Assembly: GCA_011316305.1 (NCBI GenBank)
Contig: SAUG01000179.1
Coordinates: 1 to 64,000, forward strand
Direction: 5' to 3'
Source of the DNA: Rusavskia elegans
Lineage: Eukaryota > Ascomycota > Lecanoromycetes > Teloschistales > Teloschistaceae
DNA length: 64,000 bases
Position numbers and translations under genes: made by a program. Position 1 is the first letter of the stretch. Each line of letters opens with the position of its first letter. The notes beneath the pieces are model-generated. The model searched no databases, was not told the DNA's origin, and saw only the letters and a program-made list of their open reading frames with translations. Shown here piece by piece: positions 36,360-47,942 of this stretch.

Positions 36360-36850
36360 AGCACACGGAGTCCTGTGGGTCGAGAGCAGGTTGAATTGCA
36401 GGTTGAAATAAACGACGATACGCAGCATTCGACTACCATACATAGCGAGCAACCTTTGCATTTTACGATCGACATCCATATATGGCGCCGGCAGGAGGTC
36501 TCTCAATTTCACTTATTGATGATTACAAAAGCAGATGTTTCCTGCATGTCAGATATCCCATAGAGGTTCTTGTCTGCTTGGCAGTTGGTCCACCTAGAGC
36601 TGATAGACGCTTCGAGATGGACAGAAGAATTAGAATCAAAGACTTTATAATTCGAAACAAAATGACATATTCTCAACGGCCCACTCAGGTTCTGTGCACG
36701 AAATGAGCCCTTACCCCTTCCACTGCTAAGGTAGGGTCTTCGATTCAGGGGTTTTCTACTCTAGCAGCGGAAGAGGTAGGGCTTGAGACCTACCAATCAT
36801 GCCAAATGCTGTCGAGAGTGAAGTTCTCCATTCCTCTAGTAACCGCACCG
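36360..36850. other. Intergenic, no gene seen
   Basis: A 491-bp spacer between the ABC transporter stop and the Pby1-like start, both on the plus strand. It should contain the 3' UTR and a promoter. Only short frames are present. Confidence 0.45.
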
Positions 36851-39533
36851 ATGCATATACTGGTCACGAATGACGATGGGCCTCCAAGCAATCAGGTAGG
36901 TTCTCAACACGAACATCTATAAACCGAGCATGAATTTTCCACGCAGTCCTCACCATATATCCACTCGTTTGTGAAGACCTTGGAGTCAGCGGGCCACGCC
37001 GTGAGCGTCATCCTTCCTCACCAGCAACGGTCGTGGATTGGGAAGGCCCACTTCGCCGCTCAGGTCATCAAACCGACATACTTCCGCCCTGGAAATCTGC
37101 ATCAGGACGACGGTACCACGCATGCGAAGCCACTACAATCGGATTCCGACAGCGACAACAAGAATGAGGAATGGGTTCTTGTCAATAGTACCCCTGCCAC
37201 GGCCGCTCAGCTTGGATTGTTCCATTTCTTCCAAGATCGCGGACCGGTAGATCTCGTTGTTTCTGGCCCCAACTATGGCCGAAACACGACCTCGCTCTTC
37301 AGCCTATCTAGTGGAACGATAGGTGGAGCCATGGAGGCGGCCGTATGTAGAAAGCGTGCTATAGCTCTCTCTTACGCTTTCTTCTCGCGTCACCATGATC
37401 CGGAGATCATCGCCGCTGCTTCGAGGATGAGTGTGAAGTTGATTAAGCACCTGATGAGCCACTGGGATAACGGCGTGGATTTATATTCCGTGAATGTGCC
37501 GTTGATTGAGGGTATTGAGGGGAAGAAGGTGCTGTATACATATGCGTTGCAGAATTATTGGGCGAGTGGGAGTTCTTTCACGGAGATTGAGGCGAAGGAT
37601 GAGGGCGATGAGGATCCAGAGGAGAAGGAAATGGAGATTCGAGAGCAGGAAGGTGAAAACGAGGGCGATGAGTGTGTAGAGAAGAAAAGAGGTCATAAGC
37701 ATAGGCATTTCACCTGGACGCCTAAGTTCTCGGACGTGTATCAGAGCGTGGAGACGAGTGAGCCGGGGAATGATGGATGGGCTATCAAGGAAGGTCTTGT
37801 CAGGTACTTGGTTCTTTTTCGGGTTGCTTTCGCTCAGCTGACGCTTAATTCAGTGTGACTCCCTTGAAGGCGAATTTTATGCATGTCCCGGGATTGAAAG
37901 GCGAGTTGAAGCTGTGAGTAAGTGGATTCTCGAAATTGGTCATGATTGAAATCGCTCGATTGGTATCATTTCCCTCTTGTATGTTTATATCTGTTTCTAT
38001 CAAAATCGGTTAATATATAGAGATGGATATTGGTTCATGCATCCCTTAACAGATCTCCGAAGCTACAACAGAACTTGGGGTGAACAACCAGCAGCAAAGA
38101 GGACTATTGCACTTAATCCTGGTCTGTACGAAGCTGATCGTCTGTTTGATTCCAGGTCTTCCAAATTGAATATGAATCCACCCAAGTTCTACGCTGTTAT
38201 CGACTACGAGGATTCCTACACACATACCATCATTCGAGCCGCGTTCTCATCGATGGTTTCGCCTGAAGACTACATTTTGATCCCTACGATCGACGACCTT
38301 CCTTCACCTTCTTCGCCTTCCTTCCAAATCAGGTCATACGAATCAATCCCATTCCAGCATCTTCACGACCACCCGAGAACAGCACTTGCAAACAGCTACG
38401 TCATCCGAAAGGCACTGATTCGAAAGCATTACTTGGCTCATACAGTCCGATCATATCTCGTCAAATACTCCGACAGCGAGTTGAGGAACCACGTTCCTGT
38501 AACAGTTGATTTCGAGGTTGACTATGCTGAATTCCTTGACGAGGCACTGGTCGAGGCCTATGAGCTGGGTGAATCATTTACGAGAAACGAGGGGAAAGAT
38601 GCCAGCAACCGAGAATGGTGGATATTAAAACCGTCTATGACTAACAGAGGAATCGGGATCCGTTTATTCAGTACAGAGCAAGAGCTCCACGACATCTTTG
38701 ACCAGTGGGAGATGGACCAACCCAAATCAGAGGGTGAAGACGATGGTGAAGAAGTTCAATCCGCTACACCCGACGCTGAACCTTCCAAAACTCGAAACTT
38801 CGACTCCGGCATAATAACATCCCAAGTCCGTCACTTTATCGCTCAACCCTACATCCATCCTCTCCTTCTCCCGGAATACCAGAAACGCAAATTCCACATC
38901 CGAACCTACGTTCTCAGCGTTGGCGCTGTCCGCGTCTATGTCTACACGCAAATGCTGGCTCTATTCGCCGAAGTGCCTTACTGTGCGCCTGGAACTTCGG
39001 TCGATTCATGGGTGAACGGTGATACAAAAGCAGCCATGGACATGCGACCCCATCTCACAAACACCTGTCTTCAGGCCACCTCCTCCTCCACCACCCCGAC
39101 GGTCCTACCCCTACATTCTCTCACGTCGTCCGTTTTACCGCCTCCGCTCCTCTCATCCATCACCACCCAAATCTACACCACGACATCCACACTCTTCCGC
39201 GCCGCTGTCGCCCAGCCAACGAATTTCCAGCCCCTCCCCAACGCCTTCGAAGTCTTCGGGGTCGACTGGCTCGTTAATCCTGAAGGGAAAGTCCATCTGC
39301 TGGAGGTCAATGCGTTTCCAGATTTCAAGCAAAGTGGGGAGGAAGAGGGGAGGTCGGTTGTAGAAGGGCTGTGGAGAGGGGTACTGGGGGTTGTGTTGAT
39401 AGGACTTGGTCAAGGCGGGGGCCTTTTTGGGGTGTTAGGTCATGAGAGTGGTGGGGGAAAAGAGGCGAAAGATGATATGGAAAAGAAGTGGGGGATGAAG
39501 GAGGTGCTGGATTTGGACATGGGGAGGTGGTGA
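36851..39533 (+). CDS. pby1: SurE-like / tubulin-tyrosine-ligase fusion protein, Pby1 type
   Basis: Four exons: 36851-36895, 36947-37803, 37854-37913 and 38021-39533, giving 824 aa. Exon 1 encodes only 15 residues but carries the SurE nucleotide-phosphatase active-site motif VTNDDGPPSNQ. Exon 2 continues the SurE fold (GPVDLVVSGPNYGRNT, GTIGGAMEAA) with an acidic, Lys/Glu-rich insert near residues 215-250, and exon 3 closes it (SVTPLKANFMHVPGLKGELK). Exon 4 encodes a tubulin-tyrosine-ligase/ATP-grasp domain (KFYAVIDYED, WILKPSMTNRGIGIRLF, FHIRTYVLSVGAVRVYVY, KVHLLEVNAFPDF). Yeast Pby1 has this same fusion and associates with processing bodies. Both catalytic cores look complete. The third intron (107 bp) has an alternative 3' site at 38,051, less likely because of phase. 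Confidence 0.9.
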
Positions 39534-40205
39534 TATCGGTGGGGAGAAAAGCAAAGCTTTTCCCCTCGGAGGCAGAGCACAGCACTGGTTTCTCCACATG
39601 ATACACTTGCTGGCCACGAAGAAAAATCCTTTTGTTTGGAACGACTCGGAATTCCTGAGACTTTCAGCCAACTCGCGGCTCGAATGAGACCCAGACGAGT
39701 CCTTCGTGAAAGTCCGTATCTGTGGGTGCAATTCGGATTACGAGGCGCCAACAGAAATATATCTATTGCAAGGATCAATTGAAAAGAGTTGCATACTCTT
39801 CCCTTCTCCCGGACCCCAATACTCGAATCGATAATCGCGTAAGAATCATCAATCATGCAGAGCAGAGCAGAGCAGAATGAGAAAAATAATACTGTGATGC
39901 TCTGTACATAAAGACCTCACATAACTCGCTCACCGCACAGCTGTACAATTTCAGTTCAATTCGGAGCAGTGAGATTCTTGTTTGTGATGGACCCCTTTCT
40001 CTTGATCGCGGTTAGAAGTCCACTTGGTTTCCATTTCGACGGTTTCCGGTAATCTAATTTGGTAGATTTAAACTAATTTGGTCCTCCGTCACTCTGAAAC
40101 ATTACAGTACGTCCGCGCATCCAACACGTCCATGACGCGCTTGCCGCGATCCACTCGGAGGACGGGTCTGATTGACAATCGTGCCCTTTGGACTGCTTTG
40201 GACAA
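39534..40205. other. Intergenic, no gene seen
   Basis: A 672-bp spacer between the Pby1-like stop and the MCM10 start. A short GCAGA repeat run lies at 39,854-39,876. Overlapping minus-strand frames have no family resemblance. Confidence 0.45.
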
Positions 40206-42736
40206 ATGGCTGGCGCAGGTGAGTAGTACCCCAGATATATAGACAATGTCATTGACAATCCTCATGTTCAGACATTGACCAGCAGTGGCCCCCAAGGTCG
40301 CCCTACGAAGCGCTCCTTAGCTCCCCAAGCGGACGTTCTAGACTTCGGCCATATCAAGATCGTACCTCACCCTCTCCCTCGCCCTTCAAGACCACTGCCA
40401 TATCACCAAGCCCCGGCCAATTGAAATCAAGGGTCAAAAACCAAACGTTGCACTCCGCGGAAGAGGACGATGATGAGGACGAGGAGACGCTTCAACTACG
40501 CTTGCAGGCGCTTGAGGCAAAGCTGAAGCTGAAGCAACTACGACAGAAAAAGAACAAAGTTGTATCGAATGGTTCAGATGCGGAAAACGAACGTCCGCGA
40601 AAACCGGAGCCGCCTTCAAGATCCGAGATTACTGCCGGCGCAGCTGAAGAAAGAGCATGGCCGAAGCTGGGAAAGGCTCCAAGCTTGATCAAAGGAGCCC
40701 GGCCTGTGCAAGTTCCTGCGTCACCACCACGCAAGAACGTTCCGGTCGAATTGCCAAAGTCACCTGGCCGAGTGCTTCTGGGTATCGACAAAGGTCTTAA
40801 AGGGAAGAACGTGTCACTTCGAAGACCTCCGGTAATTAAAAGCAGTCACCAGGGTTCTGATGATCCTTTTCTGGAAGATGCACTTCGGCATCGAACTTCA
40901 AGGCAACAGTCAACCCCATACGGCTCGAGTCGTTACCAAGGGGATTCTGCGTCAAAGCCAATCGGCTTTAGCGAAAGAATAGCAAACATCAGACAGGAGG
41001 ACAAAGACCGAAAAGAAAGGACGAGAAAACTGGAGACCCAGAGGAGTACGGGTTTTGGCATTCTCAAAGAGGAGCTGGATCGCCTGAAGAGCCTCGCAGA
41101 CGAAGAAGCCAAGGTCCATGCAGCTTCTGGACAGCGCAGCTCGGCCAAACCATCATTCTCACGAGAGGACATTCTCAAGGCAACCAGGAACGCTGACGGG
41201 GGCGTTGTGCAGGGATCCACCAGCAGAAATTCTGGTGATAAAGTGATAACCCGTCGGAAAGAGTTCAATAATCCGAACGCATCCCCTGGGTTCGTCAAGC
41301 CTTCCAAACCTCCTTCAAAGTCACCATCTGTATCGCCGCCCCCATCCAAAACTCAATCAACAGCAAGCAGAAAGCCTACGTCAGCAGATGACTCCCTCTT
41401 CGAACCGTTCTCCTCCTTTCATCTCACCAAACGCCTTATCCCACACGACTCCTTGACGAAAACCCTTTCTGGGAAATCAATCCTCCTCCTTCCCGATGCC
41501 CTTGGCACCGTAAAAGCACCCGACTACTGCTTTCGCGACGATCTAGAAGCCGACATCGTTATCCTCGCAACAATCGCCTCGAAGTCTAACCCTCTCTCTC
41601 ACAAAGACGCTCACAAAACCACTGACAAGGTATCGACCAAGGACGACTCCAAATCCTCTTTGACCGAAGCCGCAGAAAGCGAAGCCAACGCCAGGGGCAA
41701 GTACATGGCTCTTACCCTCACCGACCTCAAGTGGACCCTAGAGCTCTACCTCTTCACGACTGCCTTTACCCGCTTCCGCAAACTTATCCCTGGGACCGTT
41801 GTCGCCATACTCAACCCCGCCATCATGCCTCCACCGCCACATAACCCACACAACAATCGCTTCTCCCTTACTCTCAGCTCCAGTGACGACACGATCCTCG
41901 AAATCGGCACGAGCAGGGATTTGGGTTGGTGTTCTAGCGTCAAGAGAGACGGGAAACAATGCGATGTGTGGATCGACAAGAGACATACCAGCGTCTGCGA
42001 ATTCCACGTTGATACTCAGGTGGAGAAGACGAGGAGAGGCCGGATGGAGGTGAACGGGATGAGCGTTCCCTTCGCACCCGGCGGAAAGAAGGGAGGTCGG
42101 ACCGGGTATTGGGGTGGCGGAAAAGGGAAAATAAACAGCAAACACATGCCTGGAAGGAATTATGAGAAATATGGCAGTGGCGGTGGTGGCGGCTCCAACT
42201 TAGTTCCGGGGGGAAGACAGTACGACCGATGCAACAAGACGACGTTCTATGTTGGGGGAGCTCCGACAGGTGGCTTTGGGCAGAGCGCAGCCAGTTTGCT
42301 GGATGGTGACACGCTCGCTGATCGAGGTGCGAGAGAAGAGAGGATGAGGAAACGGTTAGCGGAGAGGGAAAGAGAGACGGAGATTGCAAGAAAGTTGGGG
42401 GAAAGGGGAAATGGAATGGGTGGAGAATATCTGAAGATCAGACACGAGAATCCTTCGACGTCCGAAGGCGTTTCTTCGACGCAAGGTGGGACTGTGAGTC
42501 AAGAGACGAGAGAGCCGGTGGATGCTGCCGCATTGGGTCTGAGGGGCAATAAAGCGGAAAATGTGCAATTGAGTCCGCTGAAGAAGAAGAGGTTGTCGAG
42601 TGCGGTGGAGGTTGGAGGGAGGAAGAAGACGAGATTTCTGACGGAAGGAGGGATTAAGGAAGCGGGGAGAGAGAGTCTTGGGGTGGTTATAGACCAGAAG
42701 CCCACTGAAGAGGATGATGATCTGGATATCGTATGA
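40206..42736 (+). CDS. mcm10: DNA replication factor MCM10
   Basis: Two exons: a 13-nt first exon at 40206-40218 (MAGA plus one base) and 40272-42736, joined across a 53-bp intron (GTGAGT...TTCAG); 825 aa. The N-terminus is disordered with an early coiled coil (LQLRLQALEAKLKLKQLRQK). The central Mcm10 OB-fold begins near FEPFSSFHLTKRLIPHDSL, followed by the family zinc finger C-X9-C-X11-C-X2-H starting at about Cys558 (WCSSVKRDGKQCD...CEFH) and the Mcm10 block after it. The C-terminus is basic and low-complexity with a bipartite-like cluster KKKRL/GGRKKTR. MCM10 binds the CMG helicase and polymerase alpha at origins and forks. The tiny first exon is an inference from the need for an ATG and phase agreement; the alternative is a start codon missing from the long frame. 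Confidence 0.92.
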
Positions 42737-42909
42737 ATGGAGAAGTCCTCGCCGGTGCATGCAACGGGATGAACCTAGTCTTCAAATCCAGGCTCCTTCC
42801 GTGTCCATGTAATCGCTGTATATGATGAATGACATTCAGTCTCGACGCCCGTTGCCGAGATAAGATCTATGTCTATATGTCGCAGTCATTCTGTTTCTGA
42901 CTCCCCACC

Positions 42910-44180
42910 CTACGCCGTCGTCACCCCTTCCTCCACTTCTCCACCCTGCTCCCCTGCTGCCGCCGTCTCGTTCAACAGGTTCCTATGGTGACTTGACCCC
43001 GACGCCGGCAACACCCCGAGCAACTGTAAAAATTCAACCTCGGCGACGTTGGTCGTTGCGCGAGGGGAGCTGCGCAGGCGGCGAACGGTGGCGAAGAGGG
43101 AGCGTTTGCTGTAGATGGTGAGGTCGAGTTTTTCGTTTACGCCTGTGTGGGAAGGGTGTCAGAATGGTGGTTTGTTTGGGGATTTGGGGGCCTAGGAGGG
43201 TAGAGGGGGGCGGAAGTAGAGTGTGAGGGGGAGTGTGAGGGGGAGTGTGAGGGGGAGTGTGAGGGGGAGAGTTGCAGGATGGAATTGGAGTTGAGAAGGA
43301 TATTGGTGGGTTTGTTGGAGGAAAGGAGGTAGGTTGAGGAGTTGGAATTACAAAATATGTAAGAAGCCGGTGAAGGGGGCAGACAATGTCAACGGAAACA
43401 TCCTTCCCAGATGACAGAATACTAAGGTAGAGGAAGTACACTAATTGTGGGAAGACATACCGATATTCGTGATAATACCGCCTTTCTTGTATTTGGTGCA
43501 CTGTTGGAGTATCAGGCGCGCTGGACCCCAGACATCCATCCAGGTTGCTCTCTCGTGAGGTACGTCCATGAAGGAGGAGGCCATTAGGAGCTGGACTACG
43601 CAATCGCCTAGAGGATAGACATGTTAGGAAAATGTTTAGGAATCCGGGGAGTACGGAGAAAATTGGCTGCTGAACGGTAAATCTTTCTCGCGGAATCTGA
43701 CTGGCATGTAACCCCATGCGTTATCTTTTCCGCTATACAGGCTTACTACTTGGGCACCCGCTGAGAACTTGGTCGTCCACATACTTGTTCTTCTTCCTAT
43801 GACGGACGGGCATTGATATGAAGTAAGAAAAGGCCAAGCATACCACTCTCCCTTTCAAAAGGCAACTGCACATTCGGCTTTGCCGGATCGACATGCTCAG
43901 CCAGTAAATAGAAATTCCGCAGCGGCGACGAAGGCCTGATATCCCGCGGGATCATCGCAACCGCATTCTCGCAATCGTGAGCAAAGAAGGTCGTTCGAGG
44001 TGGTCTTGGCCCCAGATCCTCAGGGCAGATGGGGGGCTTGGGGGGACGAGTGACGACTAAATCTACGGGTGGAGATGAAGACTGATTGTTGGAAGGGGTT
44101 GTGAGTGGAGAGGCAGATGTGGAGAGGATGGAGGAAACGATGTTCAGGGCCAGGTACAAGATGAAGATGGTGAAACCCAT
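42910..44180 (-). CDS. Small secreted protein, function unknown
   Basis: Three exons: 44180-43844, 43607-43461 and 43142-42910, giving 238 aa. Residues 1-24 (MGFTIFILYLALNIVSSILS...) form a clear signal peptide or membrane anchor. The mature part carries a pattern seen in many secreted fungal proteins: HDCENAVAMIPRDI, then LPFERESG/DCVVQLLMASS across the first junction, ATWMDVWGPARLILQQCTKY, and KGGIITNIG/VNEKLDLTIYS across the second. Three cysteines are visible. The final 60 residues are low-complexity. The introns (236 and 318 bp) are far longer than others in the window; the first contains an open stretch in phase that could be an alternative exon, and the second contains a 12-bp tandem repeat. 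Function is not known; an effector role is only a possibility. Confidence 0.65.
43223..43270. repeat. 12-bp minisatellite, four units, within an intron
   Basis: The unit GTGAGGGGGAGT occurs four times in tandem with one change in the last copy. It lies in the second intron of the secreted-protein gene, G-rich on the plus strand and hence C-rich in the transcript. Confidence 0.85.
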
Positions 44181-45239
44181 TGAGACGGTAACGATGATGG
44201 TATGGCTGATCTACCTCAAGGAAGGAAGGAAAGAAAGAGCTATGAAAGCGATGATATCTACCATGCTGGCTGCAGTCTGAGATAAGCGACCCATGTGTGA
44301 CGACAAGGAATATAAGTGGAAAGCTATAATTATTCTCTCAGTCCGTCTCTTGAGCGCAAGGGTGGAAGAGTGGCGGGCAGCGGCTCGCGATGATGTTGAA
44401 AAAGGCTCATTCCCAGACCTTGTTGAAGCATGGTGGCAAGTAGCCGGTGTTGTACGACCACACAGTCTCAACGATTCTCGTAGAAGTGCATAATCATTTG
44501 ACGACACGAGACATTAAACAACGTGGTGAATAAGTGTGGGGATTGGGATACTGCCTACCTCGAGGATATCTGTGACGAATCGTATAGCCGCGTATATTCG
44601 CGATTGCCGAATGACCGCCTTCGAACATCCGCCATAGGTAGATTGACAGATCGCATTGAATTAGCTATGGGTCATAAGCAAAGCGATGTTGCATGAGAGC
44701 CAGGATGATATCCGGCATGTCCATCACCGCCGATTGGTCTGAATAATGAAAATCGATTCAAACATTGACGTATCGGAATGACTATCGAACTTTTCATGCG
44801 GAGGGTAAAGCATTGACGCTGAGAAATCTGAATATTACAATGCGATAGTAGATAGTAAAGCGATGGAAGTCGAAACGACTATATGGACAAGGAAAGTTTT
44901 CGATTTCGAGTCAAGCTTGAAATTGAGACGTTCTCTGCGATATCGATTCGATATTGCAGTACAGAGCTCGCAGAGGCGAAAGTTTTTAACTCAGGGATCC
45001 TTGCCCTGGCCAGGATTGTGGACACCTTGCCAAGGATGGAGTTTGATGGTCCACCGGATATATCGGACATATGCGACGTAGCTCTACAGCCAATGGATAA
45101 GCGGGTAGATATCTTAACGTGCTATACTAGAGGTAAGGAAATGCCAAAAATCGACGGTAAAAAGACAGCAAGCTATCTAATTACGCGAAAATCAGCTTTA
45201 CAGCTTGGCAGACCCAGAATACTTTTAATATAGTTTTTT
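44181..45239. other. Transition zone between gene-rich and AT-rich DNA, no gene seen
   Basis: This stretch has normal base composition until roughly 45,150, then changes abruptly. A plus-strand frame of 116 codons at 44,883-45,233 ends exactly at the composition change; it has no recognisable family, and the opposite strand is also partly open. I therefore treat it as non-coding or a remnant. Confidence 0.4.
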
Positions 45240-45541
45240 TAATATATCTATCTGCTGCTAAAAAGTAATAAAAACTAGTTTATAGATTTTAAACTGTTTT
45301 ATATTATTTTCTATCTATCTATCAATTTCATTATATCGTTTCTAACGATTTATTTTATTGTAAAATTTTATATTTCTTTTTTATATAATTTTTTCGATAT
45401 TTATTTTCTTTGTTTTATAGAATCGAAAATATTTATTATATTACGAAATAGTTACTAGTTTTTCAAAATGGAATTTATATTAGTAATAATCTTTTTAAAA
45501 AGTTTCTATCGGAAATTGTATTGAATTTTAATATATAAACT

Positions 45542-45897
45542 GATCGTTTCGGATCGGATTTCCGTCGAATCGTCGAATATCCGATTCGATTTTAATAATC
45601 CGATCCGGATTCGATCCGATTAAATTATATATTTAATATATTATTATTTTAATATTTTAATAAAGATAATACGTTTAGATAATATATTTCCTCGAATTAG
45701 AATATTTCTAGCTAGCGTGGTTAATTAATTAAAATTTTTATAGTAAATTCGTATAAAAGTTATACTAGTTTTATACTTTTATACTAGAATTTAGCGATTT
45801 TAACAGGTCGGGTCGGATTACGATCTAGGATTCGAAACTCGATCGGATCGGATCGAATTAGCTAACCCGGATTCGAAATCCGATACGACGGCCAATC
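45542..45897 (+). mobile_element. Non-autonomous inverted-repeat element (family A), copy 1, decayed
   Basis: Roughly 356 bp with ends GATCGTTTCGGATCGGATTT and, inverted, GATTGGCCGTCGTATCGGAT. Interior segments match copy 2 at 47,539-47,942 in the same orientation, for example the TTATACTTTTATACTA stretch. Ends are mutated relative to copy 2, and the flanking duplication is no longer exact. Confidence 0.6.
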
Positions 45898-46469
45898 TGT
45901 TAATATATATATATATATTTTATTAATATTATATATAGCAACGATTATTATATTTATATATAATAAAAATTTTACAACTAAAGATATATTCGGTAAATAA
46001 AATTTATAGCGTAGTTAATTACTTTTTTTTAACTATTTTCTTTTTTATTCGATTACGAATCTTCTATTATATAAATATAATTTCTGTACTTGCAGTCTTC
46101 GGTTTAACGAATAATCGTCGACTCGACGATATTTATTATATAACCCGTATCTAAACGTTCCGTTAAACTATTAAATTATTTTTTAACCAGTATAGCTTTA
46201 GAAATGGTTACTAGCTATAAAAAAATCGCTAGCTAGTACGCTATCTACTATAGCTAGAAATTCTATCCGGTCGATTAGATTTAAAAAAAATAGAAAAATC
46301 GAATAGTACGTTTTAAAGATAATAAAAAAAAATTCTTTATCGATTTTAAAATAGATTATTCTAGTTATAATAAAGTCATCGATATCTATATAAATAAATA
46401 TATTTATAATAGATATATAAATCACTAGTTTAATTATAATAAAGCAATTAAAAAAATATATATATACGA

Positions 46470-46885
46470 TTAATCATTCGGATTTTGATTTTAATCTTAT
46501 ACGATTTTAACGCTAGAGACGCTAAACCGATTAGATTACGTAATTCTTTAATATTTAAATATTTTATCGAAAACTCGAATTAAAGATTCCCGAAGGAACT
46601 AGATCTGGACTAAAACCTAAAAGGAAACCGTAATCTATTTAACTTTAATTAATTTAATTTACTTTAATTGATCGGGCTAGGCCGAAACGATCTATTATAT
46701 AATCTTTCTATATTTTTAAATTCTATAAAAATCGACTAGAGTCGATAGAAAAAACTTAAATATTAGATTAGCCTTCGAGAGATTTGAACCTCCGACCCGT
46801 CGGATTAACTCCGTTAACTCCGAAGAGCGCTGGATCCGCCGGGCCTCCAGGTCACGCAACGTTACCACTGCGCCACCCAGGCCGT
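46470..46885 (-). repeat. tRNA-headed SINE-like repeat, left copy
   Basis: Read on the minus strand, the head begins GCCTGGGTGGCGCAGTGGTA (A-box-like) near 46,882 and ends with a B-box-like GGTTCAAATCT near 46,785; it is G+C-rich in an AT-rich setting. A tail follows to about 46,470. The head does not fold into a standard cloverleaf by eye because the anticodon stem fails, so I do not call a functional tRNA. An inverted partner lies at 47,049-47,440. Confidence 0.5.
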
Positions 46886-47048
46886 ATATATATATATATA
46901 TATAAGAATTCAGTAAAATATAGTTTTTATAAAAGATTTATATTACTAGTAAAAGAAAAAAAACGGTAACAACGAGATAAATTTATCTATAAAAATTCTA
47001 TATTAATTAAATTATCGATAGAAAAATATATTATATTATTTAATAAAT

Positions 47049-47440
47049 AATCTGGGTGGCGCAGTAGCAACGCTGCGTGACTTGAAAGCCTAACGGATCC
47101 AGCGTTTTTCGGAGTTAATTCTTTAAAAACTAATTAATATTTTAGTTTTTTCTATCGATTTCAGGCGATTATTATATAAAGTTTTTATATAGATGATTTA
47201 TTTTATAGATTATTTCGACCTAGCTGTTTCTAATTAAAATAGATTAAATTAGTTAATAAAATTAAAAAGATTACGGTTTCCTTTTGAATTTTAATCCAGA
47301 TCTAAATTTTTCGAAAATTTTTAATTCGAGTTTTCGGTAAAATATTTAAATATTAAATAAATACGTTATTTAATCGAATTAGCGCCTCTCGCGTTAAAAT
47401 CGTAAAAGATTAAAATCAAAATCCGAATGATTAATCGTAT
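47049..47440 (+). repeat. tRNA-headed SINE-like repeat, right copy (inverted partner)
   Basis: Starts with CTGGGTGGCGCAGTAGCAAC and shares the GGATCCAGCG segment and the whole tail with the left copy in inverted orientation. The B-box region is lost or mutated. The distal tail (…ATCAAAATCCGAATGATTAATCG) is nearly an exact reverse complement of 46,466-46,500. Confidence 0.55.
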
Positions 47441-47538
47441 ATATTAGGATTATTTAATAAATCTAAAAAAAATTAGAAAACTTTTATTTATATAAATTAA
47501 ACTAGAATATAAATTCTATAATTATATATTCGATACTA

Positions 47539-47942
47539 GATTGGCCGGTTCGGGTCGGATTTCCGTCGAACCGTCGGATATCCGATTCGATTTTAGTAAT
47601 CCGATCCGGATCCGACCCGATTATATTATATATCTAAAATATATAATCATTTTAATAATTAAATAAAAGTAATATATCTAGATAATATATTTAGTTTTAC
47701 TACGGATTTTCTAGCTAGCGTAGTTAATTAATTAAAATTTTTTTAGTAACTTCGTATAAATATTATACTAGCTTTATACTTTTATACTAAAGTTTAACGC
47801 TAAAATCTAGTTTCAGCGGGTCGGATCGAATTATAATTTAGAATCTGAAATCCGGTCGAATCGGATTACGTTTTAGTCTAATTCGATTCGGATCAAGTCG
47901 GATTAGTTAATTCGAATTCGAAACCCGACCCGACGGCCAGTC
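47539..47942 (+). mobile_element. Non-autonomous inverted-repeat element (family A), copy 2, with exact 12-bp target duplication
   Basis: 404 bp. The left end is GATTGGCCGGTTCGGGTCGG and the right end, read inverted, is GACTGGCCGTCGGGTCGGGT, so the terminal inverted repeats are about 20 bp with a few differences. The element is flanked by exact copies of TATTCGATACTA at 47,527-47,538 and 47,943-47,954. Removing it and one copy regenerates the end of a family B repeat as seen near 50,535. No coding capacity. Target duplication length is nearer to Mutator-like (9-11 bp) than hAT (8 bp) elements, but class is uncertain. Confidence 0.75.

Noticed and set aside
43034..43717. 227-codon minus-strand frame across introns of the secreted-protein gene
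   Set aside because: It runs through two introns and the minisatellite, giving a repetitive Pro/His/Thr tract; the spliced model gives a coherent secreted protein instead.
44883..45233. 116-codon plus-strand frame ending at the isochore boundary
   Set aside because: No family resemblance, the opposite strand is open too, and it ends in the TA-rich transition.
46773..46883. Functional tRNA gene
   Set aside because: Box A- and B-like motifs are present, but the anticodon and acceptor stems do not pair convincingly; better explained as a SINE-type head.
45900..46930. Microsatellite (TA)n runs as telomere or centromere signals
   Set aside because: Simple TA runs are expected in RIP-degraded DNA; no TTAGGG repeats or other telomeric motif were seen.
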